Shown here: positions 35,208 to 44,653 of the stretch, in pieces
How the letters are laid out: each line of letters starts with the position of its first letter
Numbering within the stretch: position 1 is the stretch's first letter
The notes under the pieces: model-generated
What the model was told of the DNA's origin: nothing
Databases searched by the model: none
Seen by the model: only the letters and a program-made list of their open reading frames with translations
Translations under genes and position numbers: made by a program
Assembly (NCBI GenBank): GCA_002070275.1
Contig: MWCY01000003.1
Location: forward strand, 1 to 64,000
DNA: 64,000 nt
Direction of reading: 5' to 3'
Source of the DNA: Candidatus Hydrogenedentes bacterium ADurb.Bin170
Lineage (GTDB): Bacteria > Hydrogenedentota > Hydrogenedentia > Hydrogenedentales > CAITNO01

Positions 35208-37646
35208 ATGAAAAACCGATGTCCCCTTTCTATCCCTTTCAGGCTGTTTCGACTTAAGGTAAACTTTCTTTCCCGAGGAACAGCTCTGTATTTCGCCGCT
35301 TTCCTTTTTATTCTCCTATCGGCCGTACAAAGTTGGGCACTTGAAGCAGGGTCTGCCAAAATCGACATCACACCGCCTGTAGGCACGCCCTTAAACGGTT
35401 ACGGCGACCGCATGGGACGCAATTCTACGAGCGTTCATGATCCGTTGTGGGCACGCACCGTTTTTCTGGATGACGGCGAAACACGCTTTTTTCTGGTCAG
35501 CCTGGATCTTGTCGCTGTTAATCCCGAATTGCGTCAGCGTGTTCTTGAACTGTATTCCGGGCCTGTACCTAAAGAACATGTGCTGCTCACAGCAACCCAT
35601 ACGCATAACGGCCACGGCGGCATGTGCCAAAAACTGATGATCCGCAATGTTTCCGGACGCTTTATTCCCGCCGTTCTGGAGGCGACTGCTGAAAAAATTA
35701 TTGAATCCATGCACAAAGCCTATAACGGCCGGAGGCGTGCAGCACTCGGATATGCCGTCGGCAGTAATCAGGGCCTGTCTGTTAACAGACGTTTTTCCGC
35801 TGGCCCTGCCGAAAGCCAGATAGGCGTGGTAAAAATTGAAGACTCGGACGGTGCCGCCATTGCTGTCATTACCAATTTCACCGGTCATCCGACTTCTGTC
35901 GGTGGGCAGGATAAGTACTCTTTTTCTGCAGACTACCCCGGTTACTATTACCTGGAAATGGAGGCGCTTGCGGGAGAATCCTGCGTTCCTCTGTTTTTAA
36001 ACGGTGCGCAGGGGAATCAGACCATCGCCGCACCAAAAGGTAAAAGCGGCTGGGACCGCACGGAAGCCGTCGGCAGGCAGGTAGCGCAAATTGCCGATGC
36101 GCTGTCCAAAAACATGTCTTTCGGAGATGCCGTCTTTAAATTAAGCCATACGAAGGCACTCCTGCCACTTACGCTTGCTGAGAACTTGCAGCCCAAAGAA
36201 GTGGACTTATATTCACTTGAAATCAATGATTTACTGATCTCTTTTTTCCCGGGGGAACCCTGCGTTGAAATCGGGTTGAATCTAAGAGAACGGGCGCTTG
36301 CCCGTGGATATGACGCCCATTGGTCTGTGGGACTTGCCAATGATTACCTGATGTACTTTGTGCCTCGTGCTCTTTATCCATTTGCCAATTACGAATCTTT
36401 TATGAATTTTTTCGGACCGGGCATGGAAGACTGGCTTTATTCCCAGTTTGAAAGCCTGATGTCGCGAAAAACACTGGTCGAATCCATTGTTGATTTGCCG
36501 GACGAAGAGGCGCAGGAGTCCCAGCAATCCGAAGGTGATGCAAGTTTTCCTTTGCTTACTTTGCATGGGTCCAGCCACGACATTGGGTTGGCGCGGGGCA
36601 GTTTTTTTCATAATGCCATCCAGAACAAATATAAAACAAAAGTGCTGGATCCCGTGGATACCGGGCAGTGGTATCCTACGGGCAGTTGGTGGACGGCGAT
36701 GCCGTCTTTTCTGAATTTGACGCCCCTGGCAATGACAGCACTAGGGATGGGATCACGTTCTCTGCTGCAGGGATTGTCTGAAAGCTATATCCGTGAAATG
36801 GAAGGCATGGCTGAAGGGGCAGGACTTCCCTTTGACGGACTTTGGCTGCTCCAGCACGCCAGGCTCTACAGCCTTGCCAAAGATCAGTCTTCCCTTTTCT
36901 CTCTCCCGCTCTGCACCATGGTGGCTTTAACAAACGAATACACAGGAACGAAAGATATTCTTCTCGGCCGAAATCTGGACTGGAAAGGCGACGAAAATGA
37001 TTATGTCATCCGCATGCTGCCTGAAGAAGGGCTGCCTTCTATTCAAGTAGGCTTTGACTGGAACGCCGGTCTGATGACCGGGCTAAACCGGGACAGGCTT
37101 TTCCTGTGTCTGGAATATGTCCCCTACGTCGATACTGTTCTTCCGGAGAAAGCGCCGTTGGAGTTTTTATTGGGTCAATTGCTGCGCAGCTGTTCTTCCT
37201 TCAGCGAAGCGCTGAAAGTCCTTTCCGCCGCTGAGTATATTAAGAACTATCATGTCCTTATTGCCGGGTATGATGGCGAGAAAGCAGACGCGGCGGTCGT
37301 TGAATACGGACAAAGCATTTCTGTCCGAAAGGCGGTGAAAGGCATACTCACCGGAGTCAATCCTGACACACAGGGAATCCCGGATGAAACACGGGAGCGC
37401 TATCAGGCACTGATAGAAACTTTGAAAAACCAACCGGTCAAAAACAGAGAATCCCTGGGTACTCTGCTGACCGCTTCCCCTATGGAAAGTGACGGCGGTA
37501 TGCAGCATATATGGAATCACGCCTCCCGGCATTGCGTGGTGTTACAACTATCCCAGCCCGAAATAATGTGTGCTTTCAAACAACCGGACGGCAAGGCAGG
37601 CAGTTTTGCAACGTTGACCGTATCGGAGATATCCAGCCATGAGTAA
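35208..37646 (+). CDS. Neutral ceramidase-like domain fused to a C45 Ntn-hydrolase domain
   Basis: An exported 812-residue protein (hydrophobic run at 23-42, then SWALEAGSAKIDITPP). Residues 45-400 match neutral/alkaline ceramidase-type hydrolases: the opening KIDITPPVG, the zinc-type TATHTHNGHGG, and FTGHPTSVGG. Residues 445-810 match C45/acyltransferase Ntn-hydrolases: the GMAEGAGLPFDGL helix, the nucleophile Cys569 in LPLCTMVALTNE, and GRNLDW with the family Arg and Asp. Ntn enzymes need self-cleavage before the Cys, so maturation would split the protein. Both domains cut or form amide bonds of acylated amines. The downstream gene starts inside its end. The natural substrate is unknown. 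Confidence 0.83.
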   Translation: MKNRCPLSIPFRLFRLKVNFLSRGTALYFAAFLFILLSAVQSWALEAGSAKIDITPPVGTPLNGYGDRMGRNSTSVHDPLWARTVFLDDGETRFFLVSLDLVAVNPELRQRVLELYSGPVPKEHVLLTATHTHNGHGGMCQKLMIRNVSGRFIPAVLEATAEKIIESMHKAYNGRRRAALGYAVGSNQGLSVNRRFSAGPAESQIGVVKIEDSDGAAIAVITNFTGHPTSVGGQDKYSFSADYPGYYYLEMEALAGESCVPLFLNGAQGNQTIAAPKGKSGWDRTEAVGRQVAQIADALSKNMSFGDAVFKLSHTKALLPLTLAENLQPKEVDLYSLEINDLLISFFPGEPCVEIGLNLRERALARGYDAHWSVGLANDYLMYFVPRALYPFANYESFMNFFGPGMEDWLYSQFESLMSRKTLVESIVDLPDEEAQESQQSEGDASFPLLTLHGSSHDIGLARGSFFHNAIQNKYKTKVLDPVDTGQWYPTGSWWTAMPSFLNLTPLAMTALGMGSRSLLQGLSESYIREMEGMAEGAGLPFDGLWLLQHARLYSLAKDQSSLFSLPLCTMVALTNEYTGTKDILLGRNLDWKGDENDYVIRMLPEEGLPSIQVGFDWNAGLMTGLNRDRLFLCLEYVPYVDTVLPEKAPLEFLLGQLLRSCSSFSEALKVLSAAEYIKNYHVLIAGYDGEKADAAVVEYGQSISVRKAVKGILTGVNPDTQGIPDETRERYQALIETLKNQPVKNRESLGTLLTASPMESDGGMQHIWNHASRHCVVLQLSQPEIMCAFKQPDGKAGSFATLTVSEISSHE

Positions 37647-39276
37647 TTCAGTTCAATTGACTTCCTGGGGCGGTACCGCAAGCAAGCCTAAAATTCAACG
37701 TTCGTCCTCAGGCAAGCCTTTCCTGTTCATTATTTTTGTTCTTATTGTGCTTGCGAGTGTGTGGTTTTTCATACCGGCACGCCATGCAGCGGAAATGGAA
37801 TCTTTCATTCCCGCCAGTCACAGCATCGAAGTATACGTTTACGACCCTGCCACCAAGCGCAATGAGTTGTTGAAAAGCCCGATTCTGCACACGATTCCGG
37901 AAGATACAGCAGCAGCTGCTTATCTTCACCTGTTAACGCGTAAATTACCTGTCCCCGATTGGTTACTGAATAATGTCAGCAGCGGTCTTTTCCATATCTC
38001 TGTCGAAGACAGCAATCGTCCGGACAGTTTGCTCGTAATTACGCGAATGACCCGTATAGGCCTGCTATCAGAGAAATTCTTTTCGCTGTCCGGTAACGTA
38101 TCGCGAGAACGCGCCGGCGGACTTGATCTGAAAAAAGTAATAAATGCTGAAATATTTTACTCTGTCAGAAACAAATATCTTCTGGTCAGCTCTTCAAGAG
38201 ATGCCCTGATCCAGGCTTTGACGCTTCCACCGGAGGAAGCCATTGAAAAAAACAAATTTGAAGCGGCACAGCAGAAGGCAAAAGAGGCAGACCTGTTTTG
38301 CCGTCTGGACGGGAAGGCTTTTTTGCAATCCCCCGCTCTTTTCAAGGATCTGTCTTTTTCTGTGCGCCTGAATCAGTCCATGCCGCGCCTTTCGATTACA
38401 GGTTCTTTTTCCGATGAAATACTGGCAAGATACGGAACACTTTTACCGCAGAATACTAAAGACGATTCTCTGGATATGCCGCTTGACGGAATAGCCTCTC
38501 TTTCAGTGAATCTCGGGGCACCCCTGCCCCAATGGTATGCAAAGCTGGCAGAAACCAATGAAGGCTGGGAGAAGGTCTCTTCATGGATAACCCTCTCCGA
38601 GTCACTGCCTGAAAATGCTTCTGCCACTGAACTGCTCCAGTATCTTATCGCCAGTTTTTTCCATTCTTCCGGAGAAAAGATTCGGCTTGCCTGGTTTGGT
38701 TTTGATCCTCTGGAAGTAGTTCCTGCGCCACTTTTGGCTGGAACAGCACAGGGAAAAACAGACGCACTTCACGCCGCTTTTGATCTCGTACCTCCTCCAC
38801 CCTTTTCTGACGATATGATTGTCCTGAATCCTTCTGTTAACAGTGAGCTGCTCCTGGCAACTGTACCCTTCATAGGCGGAGAAAACCTGACTCCTTCTCT
38901 CGCCATTTATCCTCAAGGCGCACTCTTTGCCACAAGCGAAACCCTTATCCGCAAACTAATGCAGAGCGAGGCCCTCACCGCTCAGCTGGGGCAAAAAGCA
39001 AACCTCTATTTCCATCTGCGCCCGGCTCAAGCGTGGGAGGCAGCCGTGCCTGCCCTTAATGAGTTTGCCGCATCCGGACTTTTGCGCGGGCATACGGAAA
39101 GTTCCTTTGCAGAAGCAGCAACGAAAATTAGCAAACAAATTTCCACACTGCAGGAATTTACTGTGCTTGGAATTGTTTCAGACAAGGCTTTCCATCTGGA
39201 AGCAAAAGTCACGATAGGTCTATCCGATCAGGCCGATAACAATGCCATACAAATTGCGCAGCGGGGGCAACGATGA
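37639..39276 (+). CDS. Unknown membrane-anchored protein
   Basis: A 545-residue protein with a cytoplasmic tail, one helix at about 27-46 (FLFIIFVLIVLASVWFF), and a large exported domain. Its beta-rich repeats (GGLDLKKVINAEIFYSVRNKYLLVSS, ADLFCRLDGKAFLQ) remind me of DUF3352-like proteins, but I cannot confirm it. The start overlaps the preceding gene by eight bases and the end overlaps smpB by four, so it is translated in the same unit. It may act with the ceramidase-C45 protein at the cell surface. Confidence 0.75.
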   Translation: MSNSVQLTSWGGTASKPKIQRSSSGKPFLFIIFVLIVLASVWFFIPARHAAEMESFIPASHSIEVYVYDPATKRNELLKSPILHTIPEDTAAAAYLHLLTRKLPVPDWLLNNVSSGLFHISVEDSNRPDSLLVITRMTRIGLLSEKFFSLSGNVSRERAGGLDLKKVINAEIFYSVRNKYLLVSSSRDALIQALTLPPEEAIEKNKFEAAQQKAKEADLFCRLDGKAFLQSPALFKDLSFSVRLNQSMPRLSITGSFSDEILARYGTLLPQNTKDDSLDMPLDGIASLSVNLGAPLPQWYAKLAETNEGWEKVSSWITLSESLPENASATELLQYLIASFFHSSGEKIRLAWFGFDPLEVVPAPLLAGTAQGKTDALHAAFDLVPPPPFSDDMIVLNPSVNSELLLATVPFIGGENLTPSLAIYPQGALFATSETLIRKLMQSEALTAQLGQKANLYFHLRPAQAWEAAVPALNEFAASGLLRGHTESSFAEAATKISKQISTLQEFTVLGIVSDKAFHLEAKVTIGLSDQADNNAIQIAQRGQR

Positions 39277-39737
39277 AAGAGGGCAAAAAATTCATTACAA
39301 AAAACAGGCATGCTTTTCATGAATACACGGTCCTTGATAGTTTTGAGGCAGGTATCGTTCTTGAAGGCACCGAAGTCAAATCCATTCGTATGCATAACAC
39401 ATTTTCACTGAAGGAGGCATATGTGGATTTTACAGAAAACGAGGCATGGCTTGTCGGCTCCAGAATAAGCCCCTATGACAAAGGCAACAGAAACAATCAC
39501 GAACCGGTAAGAAGACGGAAGCTGCTGCTAAAAAAAATGGAAATCAACCGCCTGATAAAACGGGTAGAAGAAAAAGGACTTACGGTTATTCCTCTTTCCG
39601 CCTATTTTAAACAGGGAAAAGTAAAAGTAGAAATCGGTTTGTGCCGTGGAAAACGCCTTTATGATAAACGGGAATCCATCAAGCAGAGAGAGACAGACCG
39701 GGAAATAGAACGTGCGGTCAAGCGTTACAAGACTTGA
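39273..39737 (+). CDS. smpB: tmRNA-binding protein SmpB
   Basis: Binds tmRNA and brings it to stalled ribosomes for trans-translation. The 154-residue length and the OB fold are typical: ITKNRHAFHEYTVLDSFEAGIVL, GTEVKSIR, YDKGNRNNHEPVRRRKLLL, and the basic C-terminal tail (ERAVKRYKT). It overlaps the preceding gene by four bases, an unusual operon for smpB. No tmRNA gene was recognised in the window; the convergent heme gene begins ten bases further on. Confidence 0.97.
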   Translation: MKEGKKFITKNRHAFHEYTVLDSFEAGIVLEGTEVKSIRMHNTFSLKEAYVDFTENEAWLVGSRISPYDKGNRNNHEPVRRRKLLLKKMEINRLIKRVEEKGLTVIPLSAYFKQGKVKVEIGLCRGKRLYDKRESIKQRETDREIERAVKRYKT

Positions 39738-39746
39738 GCAGCCTGA

Positions 39747-41429
39747 TTAGTGCAGCCCTTCATAATAAGCGCACAAAGCATCACACAAGCCTGTACCGGA
39801 CTGAAGAAAGCTTTCAAGTACAGGAGTGCAGTTTCTCCGCTGAAGCTCCTGCGTTGTTGTGGGTCCAATAGACGCATATAGAGGAGCACATTGTACTTTC
39901 TGCAGGTTTTCCGGAATTCCATTCTGCATCATACTTTCCACCGCTGTCGGGCTGAAAGTGGTGATTACATCGGGCCGGAAGTTGATTATCGCTTGTTTTT
40001 CCCCCTCTGTCAGCCGGGCAATAACGGTGCGATAACAAACGGGTGTTTCTACCGTCCACCCCTGGTGCACGAGCAATTCCGATAATTCAGGGAGGGCTTT
40101 ATCTCCGCATGGAATGACCGCTTTTGTTATCCCGGACATTTTTTTCTTCGCTGTCAGTTCATTGGCAAATACTTTCGCTGTTCCTTTTTGCGGAATATAC
40201 GGTGTCGTCACGCCATATTCAGACAAAGCCTCTGCTGTGCCGGTACCAATCGCTCCAATCAGCAGATCCCTTTCAAAGCGGCAGGAAGCGGGATCTGTTC
40301 CCTCCGGATTTACGAAGTGATGCACAGCATTTGCACTGGTGAAGATCAGCCAGCTGTCCTTAAGTGACGGTTTTTCAAAAGCGACTCCCTGAATACTGAT
40401 GAAGGGCAGCTCCAACACTTCTGCGCCGTGGGTACGTAAAATATCACAAAAAGGTTTGCTCTGGTGGTGTGCCCTGGTTACGAGAATCTTTTTATCCGAA
40501 AGAGCATCTTCCGGAGTTTTGTGCGCCGATTCGGTTCGGACTGACACCGATTGAAGCATCTGCCCCAACGCATCCCCCTCTTCTGTGACAGTATTCCAGG
40601 AAGACAGCGCTTTATGAAAGAAGAAATAACGATTTCGGCTCTCTGCCACAAAAGACTGAAATTCCAGCCCGGATGCATGCGGAGCTGCGTGTATTGCCAG
40701 CGGCGACCTGCATCCGCCTCCGAAGGAGCGAAGGGCGCTGCGTTCAAATTGGACACAGGCAGCAGTCTGTTCATCGTTCAGTGGCAGCAAAAGATCCCGA
40801 AGAAGGTTGTCGGATTTGCGGATCTCAATTGCGATGGCACCTTGCCCGGGAGCAGGAATCATCATGGTTACAGGAATGATATATAAACCTTTTTCCTGGA
40901 GCAACGCCAGCCTGGATAATCCGGCACGGGCAAGAAGAATTGCGTCATATTCATGTCGCCGCAGTTTATCTATGCGTGTTTGGACATTTCCGCGAATATC
41001 TTTTATGCAGAGATCGGGGCGAAAACGGCGCAGCTGCACTTCGCGTCGCAGGCTGGACGTACCCACCTCAGACCCTGAAGGCAGCGTATCAAGCGTAAAG
41101 TCTTCATTGGTCAGCAGGACATCTTCTACTGGTGCCCGCGCTGCAACCGCCACAATAGTCAGGGGCTCCGGCTGTTCAGTAGGAAGGTCTTTAAGGCTGT
41201 GCACAGCCGCATCAATTGTACCGGCAATCAGTTCTTTTTCAAGTTCTCTGGTAAATGCGCCCCAGCCTCCCAGCGACGATAGCGAAGAATGCTGATCCCG
41301 ATCCCCTGACGTTTTAATAATCTTCATTTCCGCTTCCACAGCCGGATGCAAAGCGGAAAACAACGCCATAATCTGTTCTGTCTGCGCCAGCGCAAGCGCA
41401 CTGCCCCGCGTACCGAAAATAATTTTCAT
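39747..41429 (-). CDS. hemC: Fused porphobilinogen deaminase and uroporphyrinogen-III synthase (HemC-HemD)
   Basis: Makes uroporphyrinogen III from four porphobilinogens in one polypeptide. Residues 1-300 are HemC: TRGSALALAQ, HSLKDLPT, GTSSLRR, and dipyrromethane-binding Cys240 in GGGCRSP. Residues 315-560 are HemD: ILVTRAHHQSKPF, IFTSANAVHHF, TTFSPTAVESM. HemD sequences are poorly conserved but the order and the Thr-Phe-Ser-Pro-Thr-Ala motif are typical. The start overlaps the stop of hemA in ATGA. HemC-HemD fusions are known in a few groups and are a useful lineage marker. Confidence 0.95.
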   Translation of the reverse strand: MKIIFGTRGSALALAQTEQIMALFSALHPAVEAEMKIIKTSGDRDQHSSLSSLGGWGAFTRELEKELIAGTIDAAVHSLKDLPTEQPEPLTIVAVAARAPVEDVLLTNEDFTLDTLPSGSEVGTSSLRREVQLRRFRPDLCIKDIRGNVQTRIDKLRRHEYDAILLARAGLSRLALLQEKGLYIIPVTMMIPAPGQGAIAIEIRKSDNLLRDLLLPLNDEQTAACVQFERSALRSFGGGCRSPLAIHAAPHASGLEFQSFVAESRNRYFFFHKALSSWNTVTEEGDALGQMLQSVSVRTESAHKTPEDALSDKKILVTRAHHQSKPFCDILRTHGAEVLELPFISIQGVAFEKPSLKDSWLIFTSANAVHHFVNPEGTDPASCRFERDLLIGAIGTGTAEALSEYGVTTPYIPQKGTAKVFANELTAKKKMSGITKAVIPCGDKALPELSELLVHQGWTVETPVCYRTVIARLTEGEKQAIINFRPDVITTFSPTAVESMMQNGIPENLQKVQCAPLYASIGPTTTQELQRRNCTPVLESFLQSGTGLCDALCAYYEGLH

Positions 41430-42709
41430 TCTACTTTGGCGTCTCCCCAGCCAAACACCGTTTGGATATGCTCCACCAGTAATTCGTGCTCCGGCATTTG
41501 TGAAAATTCTTTAATGGCACGCAAAGGCATACGCAGCATTGTGTTTGTAATTCGTTTTGAAAACTGCTCCAGTTTTTCCCGTTCTTTTTCTGACAGTCCG
41601 GGAAGTTCGGATAAAGTGCGTGCCAGCTCCTTCTCACGGATTGCATTGAAAGACTGCGTAAGCGATTTGATTAAGGGATCGGATGAAAGGCGACGCTGCC
41701 ACTGAAGAAAGGAGAGGCTTTCCTTGTCAACGATTTCAAGGCATGCAGGAATTTCGTCCTGCCTTTTTCGTAAATTCCGTTCCGCCACACCCTCCAAATC
41801 GTCCATGTCGTAGCAATAGACGTTATCGATACGACCTGCTTCTTTTTCAATATCCCGCGGGACAGCAATGTCGATGACGAACATGGGCGCACGTCCTCGT
41901 TTTTCGATAGCACGCTGAAAATCGACGGCTCTTAAAATAATATCAGACGCACCCGTCGAGCTGATCACAATATCGGCTCTATGCAGGTGGCAGGGCAAAG
42001 CCTGCAGAATAAGCGCTTCTCCCTGATACCTGCTCGCAAGTTCTTCGGCATGCGCTAAGGTGCGATTTAAAACAAGTACTCTCTCGACACCGCGCTCTAC
42101 AAGACTTTTAAGAGCCAGCTCACTTACCTGCCCCGAGCCAACAATCAAAGCGGTTTTGCCCGTTAGCTGCTTGAGTTTTGCTTCCGCCAGATCCACTGCC
42201 ACAGAAGCTACAGACACTTTTCCTTTGCCCATCGCTGTTTCCGTGCGCACTCTTTTCCCGCATTTCAAGGAACGTTGGATAAGCATGGAAAGTTGGCGGT
42301 TCAGTGTCTTCGCCTCGGAAGCAAGATCATGTGCCCGCTGAATCTGCCCCATAATTTCGTTTTCACCCACTACCATGCTATCCAGACTGGCGGCAACGGA
42401 AAATAAATGTTTTACGGCTGCTTCATTGCTGTAATGGTAAAGGAAATCGGAAAATTCTGATTCTTCAAGCCGTGTCGCTTTTCCGAGAAAAGCGGTTATC
42501 TCCCGGTGTATCGCCTCCGTATTTTGTCTTGCGTGCACATAGACTTCCAAACGATTACAGGTGGCAAGAATAAAACAGCCACTGTCGGCTCCAAACCGCG
42601 CATTGAAATCCTGCAGCATCGCCGGGATGCGCTCCACGGGCAATGCCATGCGCTCACGCAAGGCTAACGGGCTTGTATGGTGGCTAAGGCCTGTGATGGC
42701 AATGGTCAT
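41426..42709 (-). CDS. hemA: Glutamyl-tRNA reductase
   Basis: Starts tetrapyrrole synthesis by reducing glutamyl-tRNA to glutamate semialdehyde. The catalytic cysteine is Cys51 in LATCNRLEVY. GLSHHTSP opens the fold, GENEIMGQI is present near 117, the NADPH domain carries VGSGQVSELAL, and a dimerisation helix closes the 427 residues. AGGGG stands about five bases ahead of the ATG. It is first in a two-gene unit with hemC-hemD and is divergent from parA. Confidence 0.97.
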   Translation of the reverse strand: MTIAITGLSHHTSPLALRERMALPVERIPAMLQDFNARFGADSGCFILATCNRLEVYVHARQNTEAIHREITAFLGKATRLEESEFSDFLYHYSNEAAVKHLFSVAASLDSMVVGENEIMGQIQRAHDLASEAKTLNRQLSMLIQRSLKCGKRVRTETAMGKGKVSVASVAVDLAEAKLKQLTGKTALIVGSGQVSELALKSLVERGVERVLVLNRTLAHAEELASRYQGEALILQALPCHLHRADIVISSTGASDIILRAVDFQRAIEKRGRAPMFVIDIAVPRDIEKEAGRIDNVYCYDMDDLEGVAERNLRKRQDEIPACLEIVDKESLSFLQWQRRLSSDPLIKSLTQSFNAIREKELARTLSELPGLSEKEREKLEQFSKRITNTMLRMPLRAIKEFSQMPEHELLVEHIQTVFGWGDAKVE

Positions 42710-42887
42710 GAAAACCCCTGACTATTGGAACAGATTGGCGAAAATACACTCGGTGTCCGGAAATTAGGCTGCTTCAACAGGCTGAAACACAATTGTATGA
42801 ACAATGGATTCCCGGAACAGGGTGAAGATGAGAAAATATAGGCTTTGTTTTTTCTTATTTGGACATTTTGACCGGTTCAGAGGGACT

Positions 42888-42917
42888 TTGACTTAGATAC
42901 GCTCCTAACCGTATTAT
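42888..42917 (+). promoter_or_regulatory. Promoter of the parA unit
   Basis: TTGACT (42888-42893) and TATTAT (42912-42917) are 18 bases apart. The start would be near 42924, leaving a leader of about 38 bases before parA. Confidence 0.65.
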
Positions 42918-42961
42918 TATCGTTCTTCAGGCTTTAATTCCACAAAACCGGAAATTATTGT

Positions 42962-43720
42962 ATGACACGCATTATAGCTGTGGCAAATCAAAAAGGCGGT
43001 GTCGGAAAAACAACCACTGCCGTCAACCTTGCCGCCTGTCTGGCAGAGCTGGGATCCAACGTTCTTCTCATCGATCTGGATCCTCAGGGAAATGCCAGTC
43101 AGGCCTCCGGAATTAATAAAAGCACGGTTCCCGCCACAATTTATCAGGCATTAACGGGACATGTTCCCATCGATAATGCCATTGTGCAGACTCCTTATAA
43201 GAATTTATCTCTGGTTGCTTCTACGACTGATCTGGTAGGAGCTGAAATCGAACTGGCACAGCTGGAAAATCGTGGCTTTTACCTTGCCAATACCCTTCGC
43301 CCTGCTGTCAGCCGTTTTGACTGGATTTTTATTGACAGCCCGCCTTCATTGGGCGTACTAACGTTGAACGCCATGACTGCTGCCCACGGCATTCTGGCGC
43401 CTCTGCAATGTGAATATTTTGCGCTGGAAGGGCTTTCCGAGCTGCTGCAAACTATCATTAATGTCAAGAACACTCTCAACAGCCATTTGAATGTTTTCGG
43501 CGTGCTTCTCACCATGTACCAGCACACCGTGCTGTCCCGGGATGTTGAAGCCGATGTGCGCAACCATTTTATGGGCAAGGTATTTAAAACCGTTATACCG
43601 CGCAATGTGGCGCTGAGCGAAGCGCCCAGCTTCGGGATGCCTATCAATCATTACTCGCCGAAATCAACAGGCGCTCAGGCCTATGGCGCCCTTGCAAAAG
43701 AGGTTTTGATCCGTGACTGA
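42962..43720 (+). CDS. parA: Chromosome-partitioning ATPase ParA (Soj)
   Basis: A 252-residue deviant-Walker ATPase that positions ParB-bound origins. The KGGVGKTT loop at 11-18 includes the signature lysine, LLIDLDPQGNASQ and IDSPPSLGVLTLNAM follow. There is no N-terminal DNA-binding extension, as in chromosomal Soj proteins. It overlaps parB by eight bases. The replication origin is often near such a pair, but no DnaA-box cluster or canonical parS was found here. Confidence 0.97.
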   Translation: MTRIIAVANQKGGVGKTTTAVNLAACLAELGSNVLLIDLDPQGNASQASGINKSTVPATIYQALTGHVPIDNAIVQTPYKNLSLVASTTDLVGAEIELAQLENRGFYLANTLRPAVSRFDWIFIDSPPSLGVLTLNAMTAAHGILAPLQCEYFALEGLSELLQTIINVKNTLNSHLNVFGVLLTMYQHTVLSRDVEADVRNHFMGKVFKTVIPRNVALSEAPSFGMPINHYSPKSTGAQAYGALAKEVLIRD

Positions 43721-44639
43721 TGCTCCAAAGAAAAAAACGACCAAAGGGCTGGGACGCGGGCTGAATGCTCTTCTTCCAAGTAATGTCATGGAAAATCCTA
43801 TCCCGCCTGAACAGGGAATATCCGATGTCCGCAGAGAAAACTTTTCCGGGCCTGCCAGCGGCGTACTGATGCACCTCAATCCGGAAGAGATTAAGCCTAA
43901 TCCCAGACAGCCGCGAAAGCATTTTAACGAAGAATCTCTTGGTGAGCTTGCAGAATCCATCAAAAACGACGGCGTTCAGGAGCCTTTGATCGTCCGTTTT
44001 AATAACGGGTCCTATGAGATTGTCTGCGGTGAACGCCGCTGCCGGGCAGCTGTCATGGCAGGACTGCAGAAAGTGCCCGTGATCTGCCGTGATATTTCCG
44101 ACCAGGAAATGCTTAAGTTCGGCATTATCGAAAACATTCAGCGGGAAGACCTGAATGCTATTGAGCTGGCACAGGCCTATAAAGACCTGATGGAAGAATA
44201 TGGGTGGACACAGGAGCAGTTGTCGGTTGAAGTCGGCAAAAAACGTGCGACCGTAACCAATACGCTTCGCCTCCTGCAATTGTCCGATGGATTGCAGCAA
44301 CTGGTCGCCGACGGTTCCTTATCCATGGGGCACGCCAGGGCGCTGCTCTCCCTTTCCACCGCCTCCGCGCAGCAGGCGGCAGCGCAAAAGATTATTTCTC
44401 AGGGACTGTCAGTTCGCCAGACGGAGCAGATGGTTGCCAAATTCGGCGAAAAAAAGACGCAAAGCGTGCGGAAAAAAAATGAAAAAGAACCCTACATGCA
44501 GGAGCTCGAAGAGCGACTCAGACGGGGGCTGGGCACAAAAGTCAATTTAAAACCTGTCGATAACAGCAGGGGCACCATTGAAATCGCTTATTTTTCTCTG
44601 GATGAACTGGATCGCCTGCTGGAACACATGATCAGATAG
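43713..44639 (+). CDS. parB: Chromosome-partitioning protein ParB (Spo0J)
   Basis: A 308-residue CTP-dependent clamp that loads at parS. The N-terminal GLGRGLNALLP is the ParA-activating motif. The CTPase core carries RQPRKHFNEESLGELAESI and GERRCRAAVMAG. The helix-turn-helix block is EQLSVEVGKKRATVTNTLRLLQL, and the C-terminal dimer domain ends at LLEHMIR. The GERR motif is present in place of the more usual GERR/GEPR variants and is normal. It is co-translated with parA and followed by serS after 14 bases. Confidence 0.97.
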   Translation: MTDAPKKKTTKGLGRGLNALLPSNVMENPIPPEQGISDVRRENFSGPASGVLMHLNPEEIKPNPRQPRKHFNEESLGELAESIKNDGVQEPLIVRFNNGSYEIVCGERRCRAAVMAGLQKVPVICRDISDQEMLKFGIIENIQREDLNAIELAQAYKDLMEEYGWTQEQLSVEVGKKRATVTNTLRLLQLSDGLQQLVADGSLSMGHARALLSLSTASAQQAAAQKIISQGLSVRQTEQMVAKFGEKKTQSVRKKNEKEPYMQELEERLRRGLGTKVNLKPVDNSRGTIEIAYFSLDELDRLLEHMIR

Positions 44640-44653
44640 CAAAGGAATAGTGC

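Noticed and set aside
39738-39746. tmRNA gene next to smpB
   Set aside because: Only nine bases separate smpB from hemC-hemD and no tRNA-like ends were found elsewhere in the window.
42710-42961. Possible replication origin near parAB
   Set aside because: No DnaA-box cluster or AT-rich repeat array was visible in the 252-base gap.
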